The notes: generated by a model not told the origin, from the letters alone. A stretch of 44,496 bases of DNA from an uncultured Opitutaceae bacterium (GCA_903862595.1 CAIOYO010000157.1:1-44496); one strand, 5' to 3'. Shown: positions 1-10,905, counted from the first letter of the stretch. Made by a program: numbers and translations.

Positions 1-426
1 GCGGTGGCGAAGGAGTTGGGGGCGACGGACGTGGTGAATTCTGGCCGTCAGGATGCGGTGGCGGCGGTGGCGGCGCTGACCCACGGGCGCGGCGCGGACT
101 ATGCCTTCGAGGTGGTCGGGATTTCGCCCACCCTGCAACTCGCGCTGGGTGCGCTGCGACGCGGTGGCACGGCGGTGCTGGTCGGCAACCTCGCCCCGAA
201 GACGGATCTTCCCCTCCAGGCGGTGGTGACGCGCGAGCTGACCCTGATCGGCACCTGCGGGTCAGCCGGCGAGTACCCGCTCTGCCTTGATCTGATGAAC
301 CGCGGCGTGGTGCGGGTGGAGCCGATGATGACGGCGGTGGCGCCCCTCGCCGAAGGGGCCGCGTGGTTCTCGCGCCTCAGCGCCAAGGACGGAGGGCGCT
401 ACCTGAAGGTCATCCTGACCCCCTGA
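1..426 (+). CDS. Zinc-type alcohol dehydrogenase (MDR superfamily), C-terminal part
   Basis: The reading frame is open at the left edge, so only the last 141 or so residues are present. The fragment covers the second half of the Rossmann NAD(P)-binding domain and the C-terminal part of the catalytic domain. The stretch GRGADYAFEVVG is the usual end of the fourth Rossmann strand in class III-like and related medium-chain dehydrogenases, and RGGTAVLVG follows as expected. The zinc ligands would lie upstream of the window. The likely activity is NAD-dependent oxidation of an alcohol or S-hydroxymethyl-thiol; the substrate cannot be told from this half. The gene ends about 120 bases before a tRNA, and no terminator with a T-run is visible. 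Confidence 0.85.
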   Translation, partial: AVAKELGATDVVNSGRQDAVAAVAALTHGRGADYAFEVVGISPTLQLALGALRRGGTAVLVGNLAPKTDLPLQAVVTRELTLIGTCGSAGEYPLCLDLMNRGVVRVEPMMTAVAPLAEGAAWFSRLSAKDGGRYLKVILTP

Positions 427-544
427 ACGTCGCGTCGGTCCGGGACGTGCGCGCCGCGGATGCGGATGCGGATGCCGCAAGGCTTCGGCCGAGTTCCGGC
501 TCGCTTCGCGCGGCCCGGGCGCGCTAGGACGGGAGGCGCAGGTC

Positions 545-627
545 GCCCGGATGGCGGAATGGTAGACGCTTTCGACTTAAAATCGAATTTCCGTGAGGAA
601 GTGCCGGTTCGAGTCCGGCTCCGGGCA
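545..627 (+). tRNA. tRNA-Leu (anticodon UAA)
   Basis: The acceptor stem pairs GCCCGGA (545-551) with TCCGGGC (620-626), followed by discriminator A at 627. The anticodon arm is TTCGA-CTTAAAA-TCGAA with anticodon TAA, which reads UUA/UUG. A long variable arm (TTTCC-GTGA-GGAA) marks a class II tRNA, and the T arm is GCCGG-TTCGAGT-CCGGC. The D arm has the usual TGGCGGAATGGTAGACGC form of tRNA-Leu. CCA is not encoded, since the genome continues CTT after the discriminator. Confidence 0.96.
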
Positions 628-762
628 CTTGTCAGGAGGCGCGGTCCTGTGATGCTCGATGGCGGTGGCCTCCCGCCGACGGAGCCGCTCTGCTGCCCCG
701 CGCGGCGTCGGCAAGATCTCGGCGTCAGCAACGGCTCACCGCGGCGTGGCGTACCTCGCGGC

Positions 763-2289
763 TCACTTGGCCCACGCGGGGATTTGGTCTAGGCGCACGT
801 CGAAGATCCAAGGTCCCAGCAGGATCACGAGCCCGAGGATGATCGGCAGGACGACCAGATTGAGGATCATGCCGGCCTTGGCCATTTGTGGGAGCGTGAC
901 CTGGCCGCTCCCGAAGACGATGGCGTTGGGCGGCGTGCCGACCGGCATCATGAACGAGCAGTTGGCGGCGAGTGCGGTCGGGATCAGGAACAGGAGCGGG
1001 TTCTGGCCGAGGCTGAGTGCAATTGCGCCGGCGATGGGCAGGAACGTGGCGGCGGTGGCGGTGTTGCTCGTGAGCTCGGTGAGCATGAGAATCCCGAAGG
1101 TCAGCACGCAGAGCGTGAGGAGCATCGGCCAGCCATCGAGGGCCTGGCTCAGGTCGCCGAGAAACCGCGCGAGGCCGTGCTTCTCGATGTTGCCGGCGAG
1201 GCTGAGGCCGCCGCCGAAGAGCAGGAGCACGTCCCACGGCAGACCCTTGGTGTCCTCCCAGCGCATCAGGAATTCACCGCGGCGCGGATTGGCCGGAATG
1301 AGAAACAGCAGCAGGGCCCCCGTCATTGCGATCGTCGTGTCGGTCACCAGCGCGAAGTGCCGTGCGAGCAACGGCTGGAACACCCAGCCGGCGGCGGTGA
1401 GCGTGAAGATCAACGTCACGAGCACCTCTCCGCGCGACGCTGGCCCGAGGCGGGCTTTCTCGGAACGGATGAGGTCGGCCATGCCCGGGATCTCGGTGTC
1501 GTCGAGCTTGAACGACACCTTGGTGAGCACGAAGTGCACGGCGGGCAGGGTCAGGGCGACCACGGGCAGGCCGAGGAGCATCCACTGGCCGAAGCCCAGT
1601 TCGATGCCGTAGACCTTCTGGACGTACGCCGCGAGCAGCGCGTTCGGCGGGGTGCCGATCAGTGTGCCCATTCCTCCCGCGGTGGCGCCGTAGGCGACCG
1701 AGAGCAGGAGCGCGGTGGAGAACGAACGCTGCATCTTACCCGCGGAGGCGGGCACGAGCTGGCTGACGGAGAGCGCGATGGGTAGCATCATCATCGCGGT
1801 CGCCGTGTTGCTCACCCAGAGGCTGACGAAGGCGGAGGCGAGGAGGAAGCCGGCGATGACGCGTGACGGTCGCGTGCCCATCATCCCGATGAGACCGAGG
1901 GCGACGCGGCGGTGCAGGCCCCAGCGTTGCATCGCGAGCGCGAGCATGAAGCCGCCGAGAAACAGGAAGATGATCGGATTCGCGAACGGCGCAGCGCTCT
2001 CGCGGATATCACCGAGGTGCAGGGCGGGAAAGAGCACCAGGGGCAGCAACGCGGTGACGGGAATGGGAACGGACTCGGTGATCCACCAGACCGCCATGAG
2101 CAGGGCCGCACCGGCGGTGTACCAACCGGCGGCGCTGAGGCCCTCCGGGGGTGCAGTGAGCAACGTGAAGAGGAGGCAGCCCGGTCCGAGGATCCATCCG
2201 GACCACTGGCGGAGCCCGTAGGTCTCGGGATGCGTGGCCGCATCGCGGACGGTGTCCGGCACATGGGGATGGGGGTGGGGAAGGTTCAT
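763..2289 (-). CDS. DASS family (SLC13/CitT) Na+/anion symporter
   Basis: This 508-residue polytopic inner-membrane protein belongs to the divalent anion:Na+ symporter family, which moves sulfate, phosphate or C4-dicarboxylates with sodium. Both inverted-repeat SNT signatures that form the sodium and substrate sites are present, at residues 160-162 (WVSNTATAMMMLP) and 408-410 (ELTSNTATAATFLP). Each half also has a GTPPNA hairpin motif (about 212 and 451). I chose the ATG at 2289 because the frame upstream of it is Arg/Pro-rich and unlike this family. The gene is divergent from a sulfatase, so sulfate or a sulfated or carboxylated breakdown product is a reasonable substrate guess, but the sequence alone does not settle this. 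Confidence 0.9.
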   Translation of the reverse strand: MNLPHPHPHVPDTVRDAATHPETYGLRQWSGWILGPGCLLFTLLTAPPEGLSAAGWYTAGAALLMAVWWITESVPIPVTALLPLVLFPALHLGDIRESAAPFANPIIFLFLGGFMLALAMQRWGLHRRVALGLIGMMGTRPSRVIAGFLLASAFVSLWVSNTATAMMMLPIALSVSQLVPASAGKMQRSFSTALLLSVAYGATAGGMGTLIGTPPNALLAAYVQKVYGIELGFGQWMLLGLPVVALTLPAVHFVLTKVSFKLDDTEIPGMADLIRSEKARLGPASRGEVLVTLIFTLTAAGWVFQPLLARHFALVTDTTIAMTGALLLFLIPANPRRGEFLMRWEDTKGLPWDVLLLFGGGLSLAGNIEKHGLARFLGDLSQALDGWPMLLTLCVLTFGILMLTELTSNTATAATFLPIAGAIALSLGQNPLLFLIPTALAANCSFMMPVGTPPNAIVFGSGQVTLPQMAKAGMILNLVVLPIILGLVILLGPWIFDVRLDQIPAWAK

Positions 2290-2549
2290 GGGTTCCGGCG
2301 GCGGGGATCGCTGGGGTAGGAGGGGAGTCGGGACCGTAGCGGGATTTGGCGTGCGGACAATCCGTGATTTTTCCGGCGTCCGCATCGGAGGGGGCAGCGC
2401 CTGTGATCGGTTCCTCTTTGCGTTGCGCGCGCCGTACTCGCGAGTCTTGCTCGTTCTTCCCCCATCACCCGGTGAGTTCAAGACATCGCCTTGGCGGCAG
2501 CCGGTCCGGCTCCGTGTTCACCGGTCTTCACGCCGCACCCTCTGGCCCC
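2290..2549. other. Divergent intergenic region between symporter and sulfatase
   Basis: These 260 bases separate the divergent symporter and sulfatase starts, so both promoters should lie here. I see no convincing -35/-10 pair, no coding signature and no strong hairpin. Frames that remain open into it from both genes look like non-coding read-through. Confidence 0.5.
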
Positions 2550-3959
2550 ATGCCTCTTCCCTGGTCGCTCCGCTCACTGAGTCGATTCCTGTTTCCCGCC
2601 GTCGCGCTCGGCGTGCCGCTCCTGTCGGCGATGGGGCGTCGGCCGCCGGCGACTCCGCCGCCGCCGAACGTAGTGATCATTTATGCGGATGACCTCGGTT
2701 ATGGTGACCTCGGCTGTTATGGATCGCCCACGATCCGAACCCCCGCGTTGGATCGGATGGCGGCGGAGGGCATGCGCTTCACGGATTTCTACTCCGCGGG
2801 TGAAGTTTGCACGCCCTCGCGGGCCGCGTTGCTGACGGGGCGTTACCCCGTACGGAGCGGGATGGCGGGCGGACGACGCGTGCTGTTTCCCGAGTCGGCG
2901 GGTGGGTTGCCGCCCGAGGAAGTGACCTTCGCGGAGGCGTTGCGCGAGCGTGGTTACCTCACGGCGCACATCGGCAAGTGGCACTTGGGAGTGCACGCCG
3001 GATCGCGGCCGAACGACCAAGGTTTCGAGCTCAGCGTGGGGCTGCCGTATTCGAATGACATGGACGCGCGACCCGGTCTGCCACGTGGGGCGGCGGCATC
3101 CCCGACGCCTCCGCCGGATGGATGGAACGTGCCCTTGCTGCGCAACGGAGTGGTTGAGGAGCAGCCCGTTGATCAGACCACGCTGACCGATCGTTACACG
3201 CGCGAGGCGCTGCGGGTGATCGACGGAGCGGCCGGTCGCCCCTTCCTCATTTATCTCGCGCATACTTTCCCTCATGTGCCCCTGTTTGCCTCGACCGCCT
3301 TTCGCGGCCGGAGCCGAGCCGGGATTTACGGCGACACCGTCGAGGAGCTCGATGACAGCGTCGGTCGGATCCTGCGGCATCTTCGGGAAAAGGGATTGGC
3401 GGAGAACACCCTCGTGATTTTTAGCAGCGACAATGGCCCGTGGCTCACCCAAGGCGCTCAAGGTGGCAGTGCAGGTCCCTTGCGGGATGGCAAAGGGAGC
3501 ACGTGGGAAGGGGGCATGAGGGTACCGGCGATTGCGTGGTGGCCGGGGCGGGTTCAGCCTTCGGTGTGCTCAGCCGTGGCCAGCACCCTAGACGTCTTTC
3601 CGACCCTTCTTGCGCTCGCCCGCGTGCCCGTTCCCGGCGGCCTTGAGCTGGATGGGCGGGATGCGTCGCCCCTCCTGTTCCAGACCGGCGCGCGAAGCGA
3701 TCTTCCGTTTCTTTTCTTTCGAGGTCAGGAACTTATGGCAGTCCGATTAAATGAATGGAAATTGCATTTTCAGACCCAAGCTGGGTATGGTGGGTCGCCG
3801 CGGGAGCGCCATGATCCTCCGCTGCTGTTTCATTTGGGGCAGGATCCCGGTGAACGTCGGAACGTCGCTTCGGAGCATCCGGAGCGGGTGCAGGAGCTTC
3901 GGGCGAGGGCGGAGCGGATGCAGGCGGAGGTGGTGGCCGTGCCGAGCCGTCTGCGTTGA
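2550..3959 (+). CDS. Sulfatase (arylsulfatase family, Cys-type)
   Basis: This 469-residue sulfatase would hydrolyse sulfate esters. The metal-binding start of the alkaline phosphatase-like fold is visible as NVVIIYADDLGYGDLGCYG (residues 40-58). The nucleophile motif CTPSRAALLTGR begins at Cys87, the Cys that must be converted to formylglycine by an anaerobic- or FGE-type maturase, which is not in the window. HIGKWHLG and FSSDNGPW are the further conserved active-site blocks. The N-terminus up to about residue 28 is a hydrophobic export signal or anchor, so the enzyme is probably periplasmic or outer-surface. I chose the ATG at 2550 because it gives this signal directly; the frame is open further upstream without family similarity. 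The natural substrate is unknown. Confidence 0.92.
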   Translation: MPLPWSLRSLSRFLFPAVALGVPLLSAMGRRPPATPPPPNVVIIYADDLGYGDLGCYGSPTIRTPALDRMAAEGMRFTDFYSAGEVCTPSRAALLTGRYPVRSGMAGGRRVLFPESAGGLPPEEVTFAEALRERGYLTAHIGKWHLGVHAGSRPNDQGFELSVGLPYSNDMDARPGLPRGAAASPTPPPDGWNVPLLRNGVVEEQPVDQTTLTDRYTREALRVIDGAAGRPFLIYLAHTFPHVPLFASTAFRGRSRAGIYGDTVEELDDSVGRILRHLREKGLAENTLVIFSSDNGPWLTQGAQGGSAGPLRDGKGSTWEGGMRVPAIAWWPGRVQPSVCSAVASTLDVFPTLLALARVPVPGGLELDGRDASPLLFQTGARSDLPFLFFRGQELMAVRLNEWKLHFQTQAGYGGSPRERHDPPLLFHLGQDPGERRNVASEHPERVQELRARAERMQAEVVAVPSRLR

Positions 3960-4033
3960 ACGAAGGGGGGTATGAGGCCGGTTTCTGGGGAAATTAGCTA
4001 CTCACAGATGGGTGCTTGCGCTGCTTATTCCAT

Positions 4034-4059
4034 GCGCTTCCGGGGGAAGCGCTTGATTT
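4034..4059 (+). terminator. Possible terminator after the sulfatase
   Basis: A perfect 8-bp stem, GCGCTTCC (4034-4041) with GGAAGCGC (4045-4052), closes a GGG loop and is followed by TTGATTT. The T-run is imperfect. It lies 75 bases after the sulfatase stop and before the ATP synthase operon, where a transcription boundary is expected. Confidence 0.45.
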
Positions 4060-4132
4060 CGGGAGTTGACGGTCTGGGGGGGCTTGGCTTCGTCTGACCC
4101 TTTCGGTCATCAACGGTTACATTTACGCGACC

Positions 4133-5044
4133 ATGTTCAGGCTCCCTTCGTTTGCCGCTCTTCTCACGTTTCTGGCGTCCGGCGCTTCGGCGTTCGCGGC
4201 GGGGGCGGATCATGGTGTCGCGACGGCGGCCGAGCCGCTGTTCCGTATCGGCGGCCTCCCGGTGACGAACAGCATGGTCACCAGCTGGGTGATCGCGTTT
4301 GGTTTGATCGTGATCGTGCGACTGGCGGTTGGGCGTCCCAAGTTGGTGCCGTCGCGTGGTCAGGCGGTCGTGGAGAATCTCGTGCAAGGCGTGCTGGATC
4401 TGACGGCGCCGATCGTGGGCAGCCAGGTGGCGCGGAAGACGTTTCCCCTGCTGGTGGGGCTGTTCACGTACATCCTGATCCAGAACTGGAGCGGCCTCCT
4501 GCCGGGCGTCGGCACGGTCAAGCACTGGGATGCGGCGAGTGGCCACTGGCAGGATGTGGTGCGCCCGGGCAATGCGGACATGAATGGCACGATCGCTCTG
4601 GCGCTCGTCGCGTTCGTGGCGTGGTTCTACTTCATCATGCGTTACGCCGGTCCGCGGGTGGTGCTGTTCGACATCTTCGGGAATAAGGCGGACAAGAACG
4701 AAATCCCGAAGGTGATTTATTACTTTCTCTTCGTGATCTTCTTCGCGGTCGGCATCATCGAACTCATCTCGATCGCGTTCCGCCCGGTGTCGCTCTCGTT
4801 CCGTCTTTTCGGAAACGTCTTCGGCGGTGAGAACCTGATTCACGCGATGCTGGGCATGCAGAAGTTCATCCTTCCGGTGCCGTTCTATTTCCTGGAGCTG
4901 CTGATCGGCTTCGTGCAGGCGCTGGTCTTCACGCTCCTAGTCAGCGTGTACATTGGCCTGATCTGCAATCACGGCGACGGCCATGACGAGTCGCACGGCG
5001 GTGGCCATGGCCACGGCGAGAAGAAGGCGGAGGCCGCGCACTGA
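4133..5044 (+). CDS. atpB: F1Fo ATP synthase subunit a
   Basis: Subunit a forms the two proton half-channels next to the c-ring in the inner membrane. The essential arginine is in SLSFRLFGN (Arg224), followed by the usual helices ending FVQALVFTLLVSVYI. The 303 residues begin with a cleavable-looking hydrophobic segment (MFRLPSFAALLTFLASGASAFA), and residues 25-60 lie before the first clear core helix. The last 25 residues form a hydrophilic tail with six histidines (NHGDGHDESHGGGHGHG and a terminal His), which is not part of the conserved fold. It is the first gene of the atp operon; no atpI precedes it. No Shine-Dalgarno sequence precedes the ATG. Confidence 0.97.
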   Translation: MFRLPSFAALLTFLASGASAFAAGADHGVATAAEPLFRIGGLPVTNSMVTSWVIAFGLIVIVRLAVGRPKLVPSRGQAVVENLVQGVLDLTAPIVGSQVARKTFPLLVGLFTYILIQNWSGLLPGVGTVKHWDAASGHWQDVVRPGNADMNGTIALALVAFVAWFYFIMRYAGPRVVLFDIFGNKADKNEIPKVIYYFLFVIFFAVGIIELISIAFRPVSLSFRLFGNVFGGENLIHAMLGMQKFILPVPFYFLELLIGFVQALVFTLLVSVYIGLICNHGDGHDESHGGGHGHGEKKAEAAH

Positions 5045-5132
5045 TTCGTCGAACCCTTTCCCGTCGGGAGCGTGCCCTTGTTTGTGCGCACGGCGGAAAT
5101 CCAACCATAACCCTCAGACACAAAATACCATC

Positions 5133-5342
5133 ATGATCACCGTTCTCGCGGAAATCTCCGGCAGCATTCAGGGCGCGTTCGGCTGTCTCGCCGCCGCCAT
5201 TGGCGTGGGTCTCGTCGGCACCAAGGCCGTTGAGGCCGTCGGCCGCAACCCCGGCGCTTCGGGCAAGATCCTCGTCCAGTCCATCATCGGCATGGCGCTC
5301 GCCGAAGCCGTCGCGTTCTACGCGCTGTTCCTCGGCAAGTAA
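5133..5342 (+). CDS. atpE: F1Fo ATP synthase subunit c
   Basis: A 69-residue hairpin proteolipid that assembles into the rotor ring. The polar loop is GRNPGA (37-42), and the ion-binding carboxylate is Glu58 in MALAEAVAFY. The Gln and the Ser/Thr that accompany the Glu in sodium-type c subunits are replaced here (Val25 or its neighbour in helix 1, Ala59 after the Glu), so I infer proton coupling. The start at 5133 gives the expected family length; the frame runs open upstream but that part is not c-subunit-like. The leader CAAAATACCATC has no Shine-Dalgarno sequence. A strong hairpin follows the gene. Confidence 0.97.
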   Translation: MITVLAEISGSIQGAFGCLAAAIGVGLVGTKAVEAVGRNPGASGKILVQSIIGMALAEAVAFYALFLGK

Positions 5343-5364
5343 GCTGACCTCGGGTTTGTTTACC

Positions 5365-5407
5365 GCCGCGGTGGAGCGCATCCGCCGCGGCCCCTTTCTT
5401 TCCGACC
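5365..5407 (+). promoter_or_regulatory. Intercistronic hairpin between atpE and atpF
   Basis: GCCGCGGTGGA (5365-5375) pairs with TCCGCCGCGGC (5381-5391): 11 pairs with one G-T wobble and a GCGCA loop, followed by a pyrimidine tract CCCTTTCTTTCC. It sits 23 bases after the atpE stop and 26 bases before atpF. It could protect the atpE message from 3' decay or partly terminate transcription, either of which would help make more c subunit than b. The pairing is seen; the role is inferred. Confidence 0.5.
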
Positions 5408-5416
5408 TGTTCCGCC

Positions 5417-5995
5417 ATGTTCTCCTCCTTGTTCTTCTTCGCAGCTTCCACCGGTCATGACGCCGCAGCTCACGCCGCGGCGGCGGGCGGCATCTCCAAG
5501 ATCGCGGGCGACTTCGGCATCAGCGCGCCGTACATCATCGCCCAGGTCGTCAACTTTGCGATCGTCGCGTTCGTGCTTTGGCGCTTTGCGTTCAAGCCGG
5601 TGCTTGCGACGCTGGAGGAGCGGCAGGCGAAGATCGCCGCCGGGCTGAAGTACGCCGATGAGACGAAGGCGCAGCTCGCCGCGGCGCAGCAGGAGGGTGC
5701 GGCGCTGATCAAGGCGGCGCAGCAGGACGCGACGCGCGTGATCGATGAGGCCCGCAAGACCGCGAAGGAGTTCGCCGAGCGCGAGACCGCGGCGGCGACC
5801 GAGCGGGCGAACGGCATCATCACGAAGGCCCAGCAGGCCATCGAGCTCGAGCACCGCAAGATGCTCGACCAGGCGCGCGGCGAGATCGCCCGCCTCGTCG
5901 TCGCCACCACCCAGCGCGTGCTGGCCAAGGAGCTCTCCGACGCGGAGCGCTCGCGCTACAACGACGCCGCCGCCCGCGAGCTCACCGGCGTCTAA
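5417..5995 (+). CDS. atpF: F1Fo ATP synthase subunit b
   Basis: Subunit b is the peripheral stalk linking Fo to F1. The 192 residues comprise a short N-terminal Ala/His-rich segment, one membrane helix (AQVVNFAIVAFVLWRFAFK, about 42-60), then a long charged Ala/Glu/Arg-rich coiled coil to the end. Length is slightly above the E. coli form because of the N-terminal extension. The frame is the same as that of the following atpH, from which it is separated by one TAA and nine codons. The leader before the ATG is pyrimidine-rich (CCCTTTCTTTCC) with no Shine-Dalgarno. Confidence 0.96.
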   Translation: MFSSLFFFAASTGHDAAAHAAAAGGISKIAGDFGISAPYIIAQVVNFAIVAFVLWRFAFKPVLATLEERQAKIAAGLKYADETKAQLAAAQQEGAALIKAAQQDATRVIDEARKTAKEFAERETAAATERANGIITKAQQAIELEHRKMLDQARGEIARLVVATTQRVLAKELSDAERSRYNDAAARELTGV

Positions 5996-6022
5996 TCCGC
6001 GCCCCTTTTCTTTTTCCGCGCC

Positions 6023-6403
6023 ATGCCGAAGCAGGACCAGCAGCTCGCCCGCCAGCTCTTCTCCCTCAGTCTCGTCGGAGGCACGCTCTCGACCGAGCAT
6101 GTCGGCGCGGTGCTGCAGTATCTCGAGAAGCATCCGCCCGCCCGGCCGATCGCCGTGCTGCGCGCGTACCAGCGGCTCGTCCGCGCGGAGTACGCCAAGG
6201 GCCAGGCCGTGATCGAACACGCCGGCCCGATCGCCGATTCCCTGGTGCAGTCCATCGCCACCACCATGGCCGGTCGCTACGGACGTGCCGTCGCCGGCGT
6301 CGCCAAGGCCAACCCGAGCCTGCTCGCCGGTCTGCGCGTGCGCGTCGGCGATGATGTCTACGAATCCTCCGTCGCGCAGCAGCTCGCCGGCCTTTCCGTC
6401 TAG
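6023..6403 (+). CDS. atpH: F1Fo ATP synthase subunit delta, short form
   Basis: Delta (OSCP homologue) joins the peripheral stalk to the top of F1. The C-terminal signature NPSLLAGLRVRVGDDVYESSV matches the family block that normally reads like P-S-L-x-G-G-x-x-V-R-x-G-D, so the identification is firm. The protein is only 126 residues against about 175-180 usually. By eye, the C-terminal 95 residues align, and roughly the first four helices of the N-terminal domain, which holds the alpha-subunit N-termini, are lost or compressed. An in-frame stop (the atpF TAA at 5993-5995) lies nine codons upstream, so the gene is not simply mis-started. It sits in the standard place between atpF and atpA. 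Confidence 0.9.
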   Translation: MPKQDQQLARQLFSLSLVGGTLSTEHVGAVLQYLEKHPPARPIAVLRAYQRLVRAEYAKGQAVIEHAGPIADSLVQSIATTMAGRYGRAVAGVAKANPSLLAGLRVRVGDDVYESSVAQQLAGLSV

Positions 6404-6454
6404 TTTCCCTTCCCCTTTCAACCACGTAGTCTTCCCCCGCAACCCTCTCGTCGC

Positions 6455-7981
6455 ATGAGCACGGTCCTCGAACAAATCGAACAGCAGATCGCCAAGCTTT
6501 CCAGCAAGGCTGTCCGCAAGAACACGGGTGTCATTCGCACCGTCGCAGACGGCGTCGCCAAGATCGACGGCCTCTCCGACGTCATGTACAACGAGATGGT
6601 CTCGTTCCCGGGCGGCGCGATCGGCATCGCGCTGAACCTTGAGCAGGACGAGGTCGGCTGCGTCGTCCTCGGCGACGTCTCGCGCCTGAAGGAAGGCGAT
6701 GAGGTCCAGACGACCGGCAAGCTTCTCTCCGTCCCCGTCGGCAAGGGTCTACTCGGCCGCGTGGTCGACGCTCTTGGCGCCCCGGTCGATGGCAAGGGCC
6801 CGATCACCTCGTCCGAGTCCTACCCGGTCGAGAAGATCGCCCCCGGCATCGTGGTGCGTAAGTCCGTTTCCCAGCCGCTTTTCACCGGCATCATGGCGAT
6901 CGACTCCATGATCCCGATCGGCCGTGGCCAGCGCGAGCTGATCATCGGCGACCGCGGCACGGGCAAGACGACGATCGCGATCGATACGATCATCAACCAG
7001 GCGAAGATCAACAAGGTCGGCCTCGCGAGCGGCGATCCGAAGTTCCGCCCGGTCTACTCGATCTACGTCGCGGTCGGTCAGAAGAATTCCAACATCGTCC
7101 GCACCATCGGCGCCCTCGAGGTCGCCGGCGCGCTCGAGTACACCGTGATCGTCGCCGCGCCCGCCGCCGACAATCCGGCCAACCAGTATCTCGCCCCGTA
7201 TTCCGGTGCGGCGATTGGCGAGTGGTTCATGGAAAACGGCATGGACGCGCTGATCGTGTACGACGATCTTTCCAAGCACGCCGTCGCCTACCGCCAGATT
7301 TCGCTGATCCTCAAGCGTCCGTCCGGCCGTGAGGCGTACCCGGGCGACGTGTTCTACCTGCACAGCCGCCTGCTCGAGCGCTCCGCGCGCCTCGATGGCA
7401 AGGGCTCGCTCACCGCGTTGCCGATCATCGAAACGCTGGCCGGCGACGTCTCGGCGTATATCCCGACGAACGTCATCTCCATCACCGATGGCCAGATCTT
7501 CCTCGAGACCGACCTCTTCAACCAGGGCATCCGCCCTGCCGTGTCCGTCGGTCTCTCCGTTTCCCGCGTCGGTTCGTCCGCGCAGATCAAGGCGACCAAG
7601 CAGGTCGGCGGTAAGCTGAAGGGCGAGCTCGCGCAGTTCCGCGAGTTGGCGGCCTTCGCGCAGTTCGGTTCCGACCTCGATGCGAAGACGAAGTCCCAGC
7701 TCGATCGCGGCAGCCGCATCGTTGAGCTCTTCAAGCAGCCGGCCTTCAACCCGATCCCGATCGAGCAGCAGGTCGTCACGCTCTGGGCCATGCAGAAGGG
7801 CTTCTACGACAGCCTCGAGCTCAAGCAGGTGACCGCCGCGAGCGTCTCGCTCCGCGAGTTCTTCGCCACGCGCAAGGACGCCGTCCTCGCCGAGATCCGC
7901 AACAAGGCGGCGCTCGACAAGGACCTCGAGGACAAGATCAAGGTCGGCGTCGAAGAGTGGAAGGCCAGCTTCTCCGCCTAA
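6455..7981 (+). CDS. atpA: F1Fo ATP synthase subunit alpha
   Basis: Alpha is the non-catalytic nucleotide-binding subunit of the F1 hexamer. The 508 residues show the beta-barrel N-terminal domain, the P-loop [11 protein letters not shown] (about 165-175), and the conserved [17 protein letters not shown]-type block, here [19 protein letters not shown], which carries the arginine finger. Length is normal. The leader is pyrimidine-rich (CCCTTCCCCTTTC and CTTCCCCCGC) and lacks a Shine-Dalgarno sequence. Confidence 0.98.
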   Translation: MSTVLEQIEQQIAKLSSKAVRKNTGVIRTVADGVAKIDGLSDVMYNEMVSFPGGAIGIALNLEQDEVGCVVLGDVSRLKEGDEVQTTGKLLSVPVGKGLLGRVVDALGAPVDGKGPITSSESYPVEKIAPGIVVRKSVSQPLFTGIMAIDSMIPIGRGQRELIIGDRGTGKTTIAIDTIINQAKINKVGLASGDPKFRPVYSIYVAVGQKNSNIVRTIGALEVAGALEYTVIVAAPAADNPANQYLAPYSGAAIGEWFMENGMDALIVYDDLSKHAVAYRQISLILKRPSGREAYPGDVFYLHSRLLERSARLDGKGSLTALPIIETLAGDVSAYIPTNVISITDGQIFLETDLFNQGIRPAVSVGLSVSRVGSSAQIKATKQVGGKLKGELAQFRELAAFAQFGSDLDAKTKSQLDRGSRIVELFKQPAFNPIPIEQQVVTLWAMQKGFYDSLELKQVTAASVSLREFFATRKDAVLAEIRNKAALDKDLEDKIKVGVEEWKASFSA

Positions 7982-8034
7982 GCCCGTCCCCCCTCCGTCC
8001 CGCTTCCGTTTCCTCCTTCGGTCAACGCTGAATC

Positions 8035-10382
<2,348 letters not shown>

Positions 10383-10427
10383 TCGACGCGCCCCGCCTTG
10401 CGGAGCCGTCCCTCGCTCGTCCTCTCC

Positions 10428-10835
10428 ATGCCTCTCACCCTCGAAATCGTCACCCCCGAAGCCCGGGTGTATTCCGACACCATCGACACCGTGGTCATCC
10501 CCACGGTCGAGGGTGAGATCGGCATCCTCCCTGGCCACATCCCGTTGCTCACGCAAGTGGCGGCCGGCGAACTGCGCGTCACCAAGGACGGCAAGACCTC
10601 CCTCCTCGCCGTGGGCGGGGGCTTTGCCGACGTCAATGGCGACTGCGTGTCGGTGCTCGCCGAGAGTGCGATCGCGGAGGAGAAAATCGACGTGAACGCG
10701 GTCGAGGAAGCGCGCGCCCGTGCTGAGAAGACTCTCAAGGAGAAGTTCGACCTCGAGCCCGCTGAGGTCGAGCGCTTGGAGGGCGTCGTTCGCTTCGCGG
10801 TCGCCCAGCTGACCTTGAAGGCGCGTCGTCGGTAA
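10428..10835 (+). CDS. atpC: F1Fo ATP synthase subunit epsilon
   Basis: Epsilon binds gamma and the c-ring and can inhibit ATP hydrolysis. The 135 residues show the N-terminal beta-sandwich (LEIVTPEARVYSDTID, then GEIGILPGHIPLLT) and the C-terminal two-helix part. I took the ATG at 10428, which gives MPLTLEIVTPE, the normal N-terminus. It is the last gene of the atp operon; transcription may continue into the Cys-rich gene 70 bases on, as no terminator lies between. Confidence 0.96.
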   Translation: MPLTLEIVTPEARVYSDTIDTVVIPTVEGEIGILPGHIPLLTQVAAGELRVTKDGKTSLLAVGGGFADVNGDCVSVLAESAIAEEKIDVNAVEEARARAEKTLKEKFDLEPAEVERLEGVVRFAVAQLTLKARRR

Positions 10836-10905
10836 GAGCCTTGTTGCGACATCCGCTGGCGTTATCTGCTTGCCTCTCCGCCGCGGCACCTCAGGCTTTC
10901 GTCTC

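Noticed and set aside
456-473. Three tandem GCGGAT units
   Set aside because: Short, GC-rich and likely incidental; no link to a gene or tRNA boundary seen.
545-627. tRNA-Leu as an integration site for a mobile element
   Set aside because: No integrase gene and no repeated tRNA 3' end in the window.
4066-4123. TTGACG and TACATT as the atp operon promoter
   Set aside because: The two hexamers are not at a workable spacing from each other, and other pairings (CTGACC with TACATT) are poor matches.
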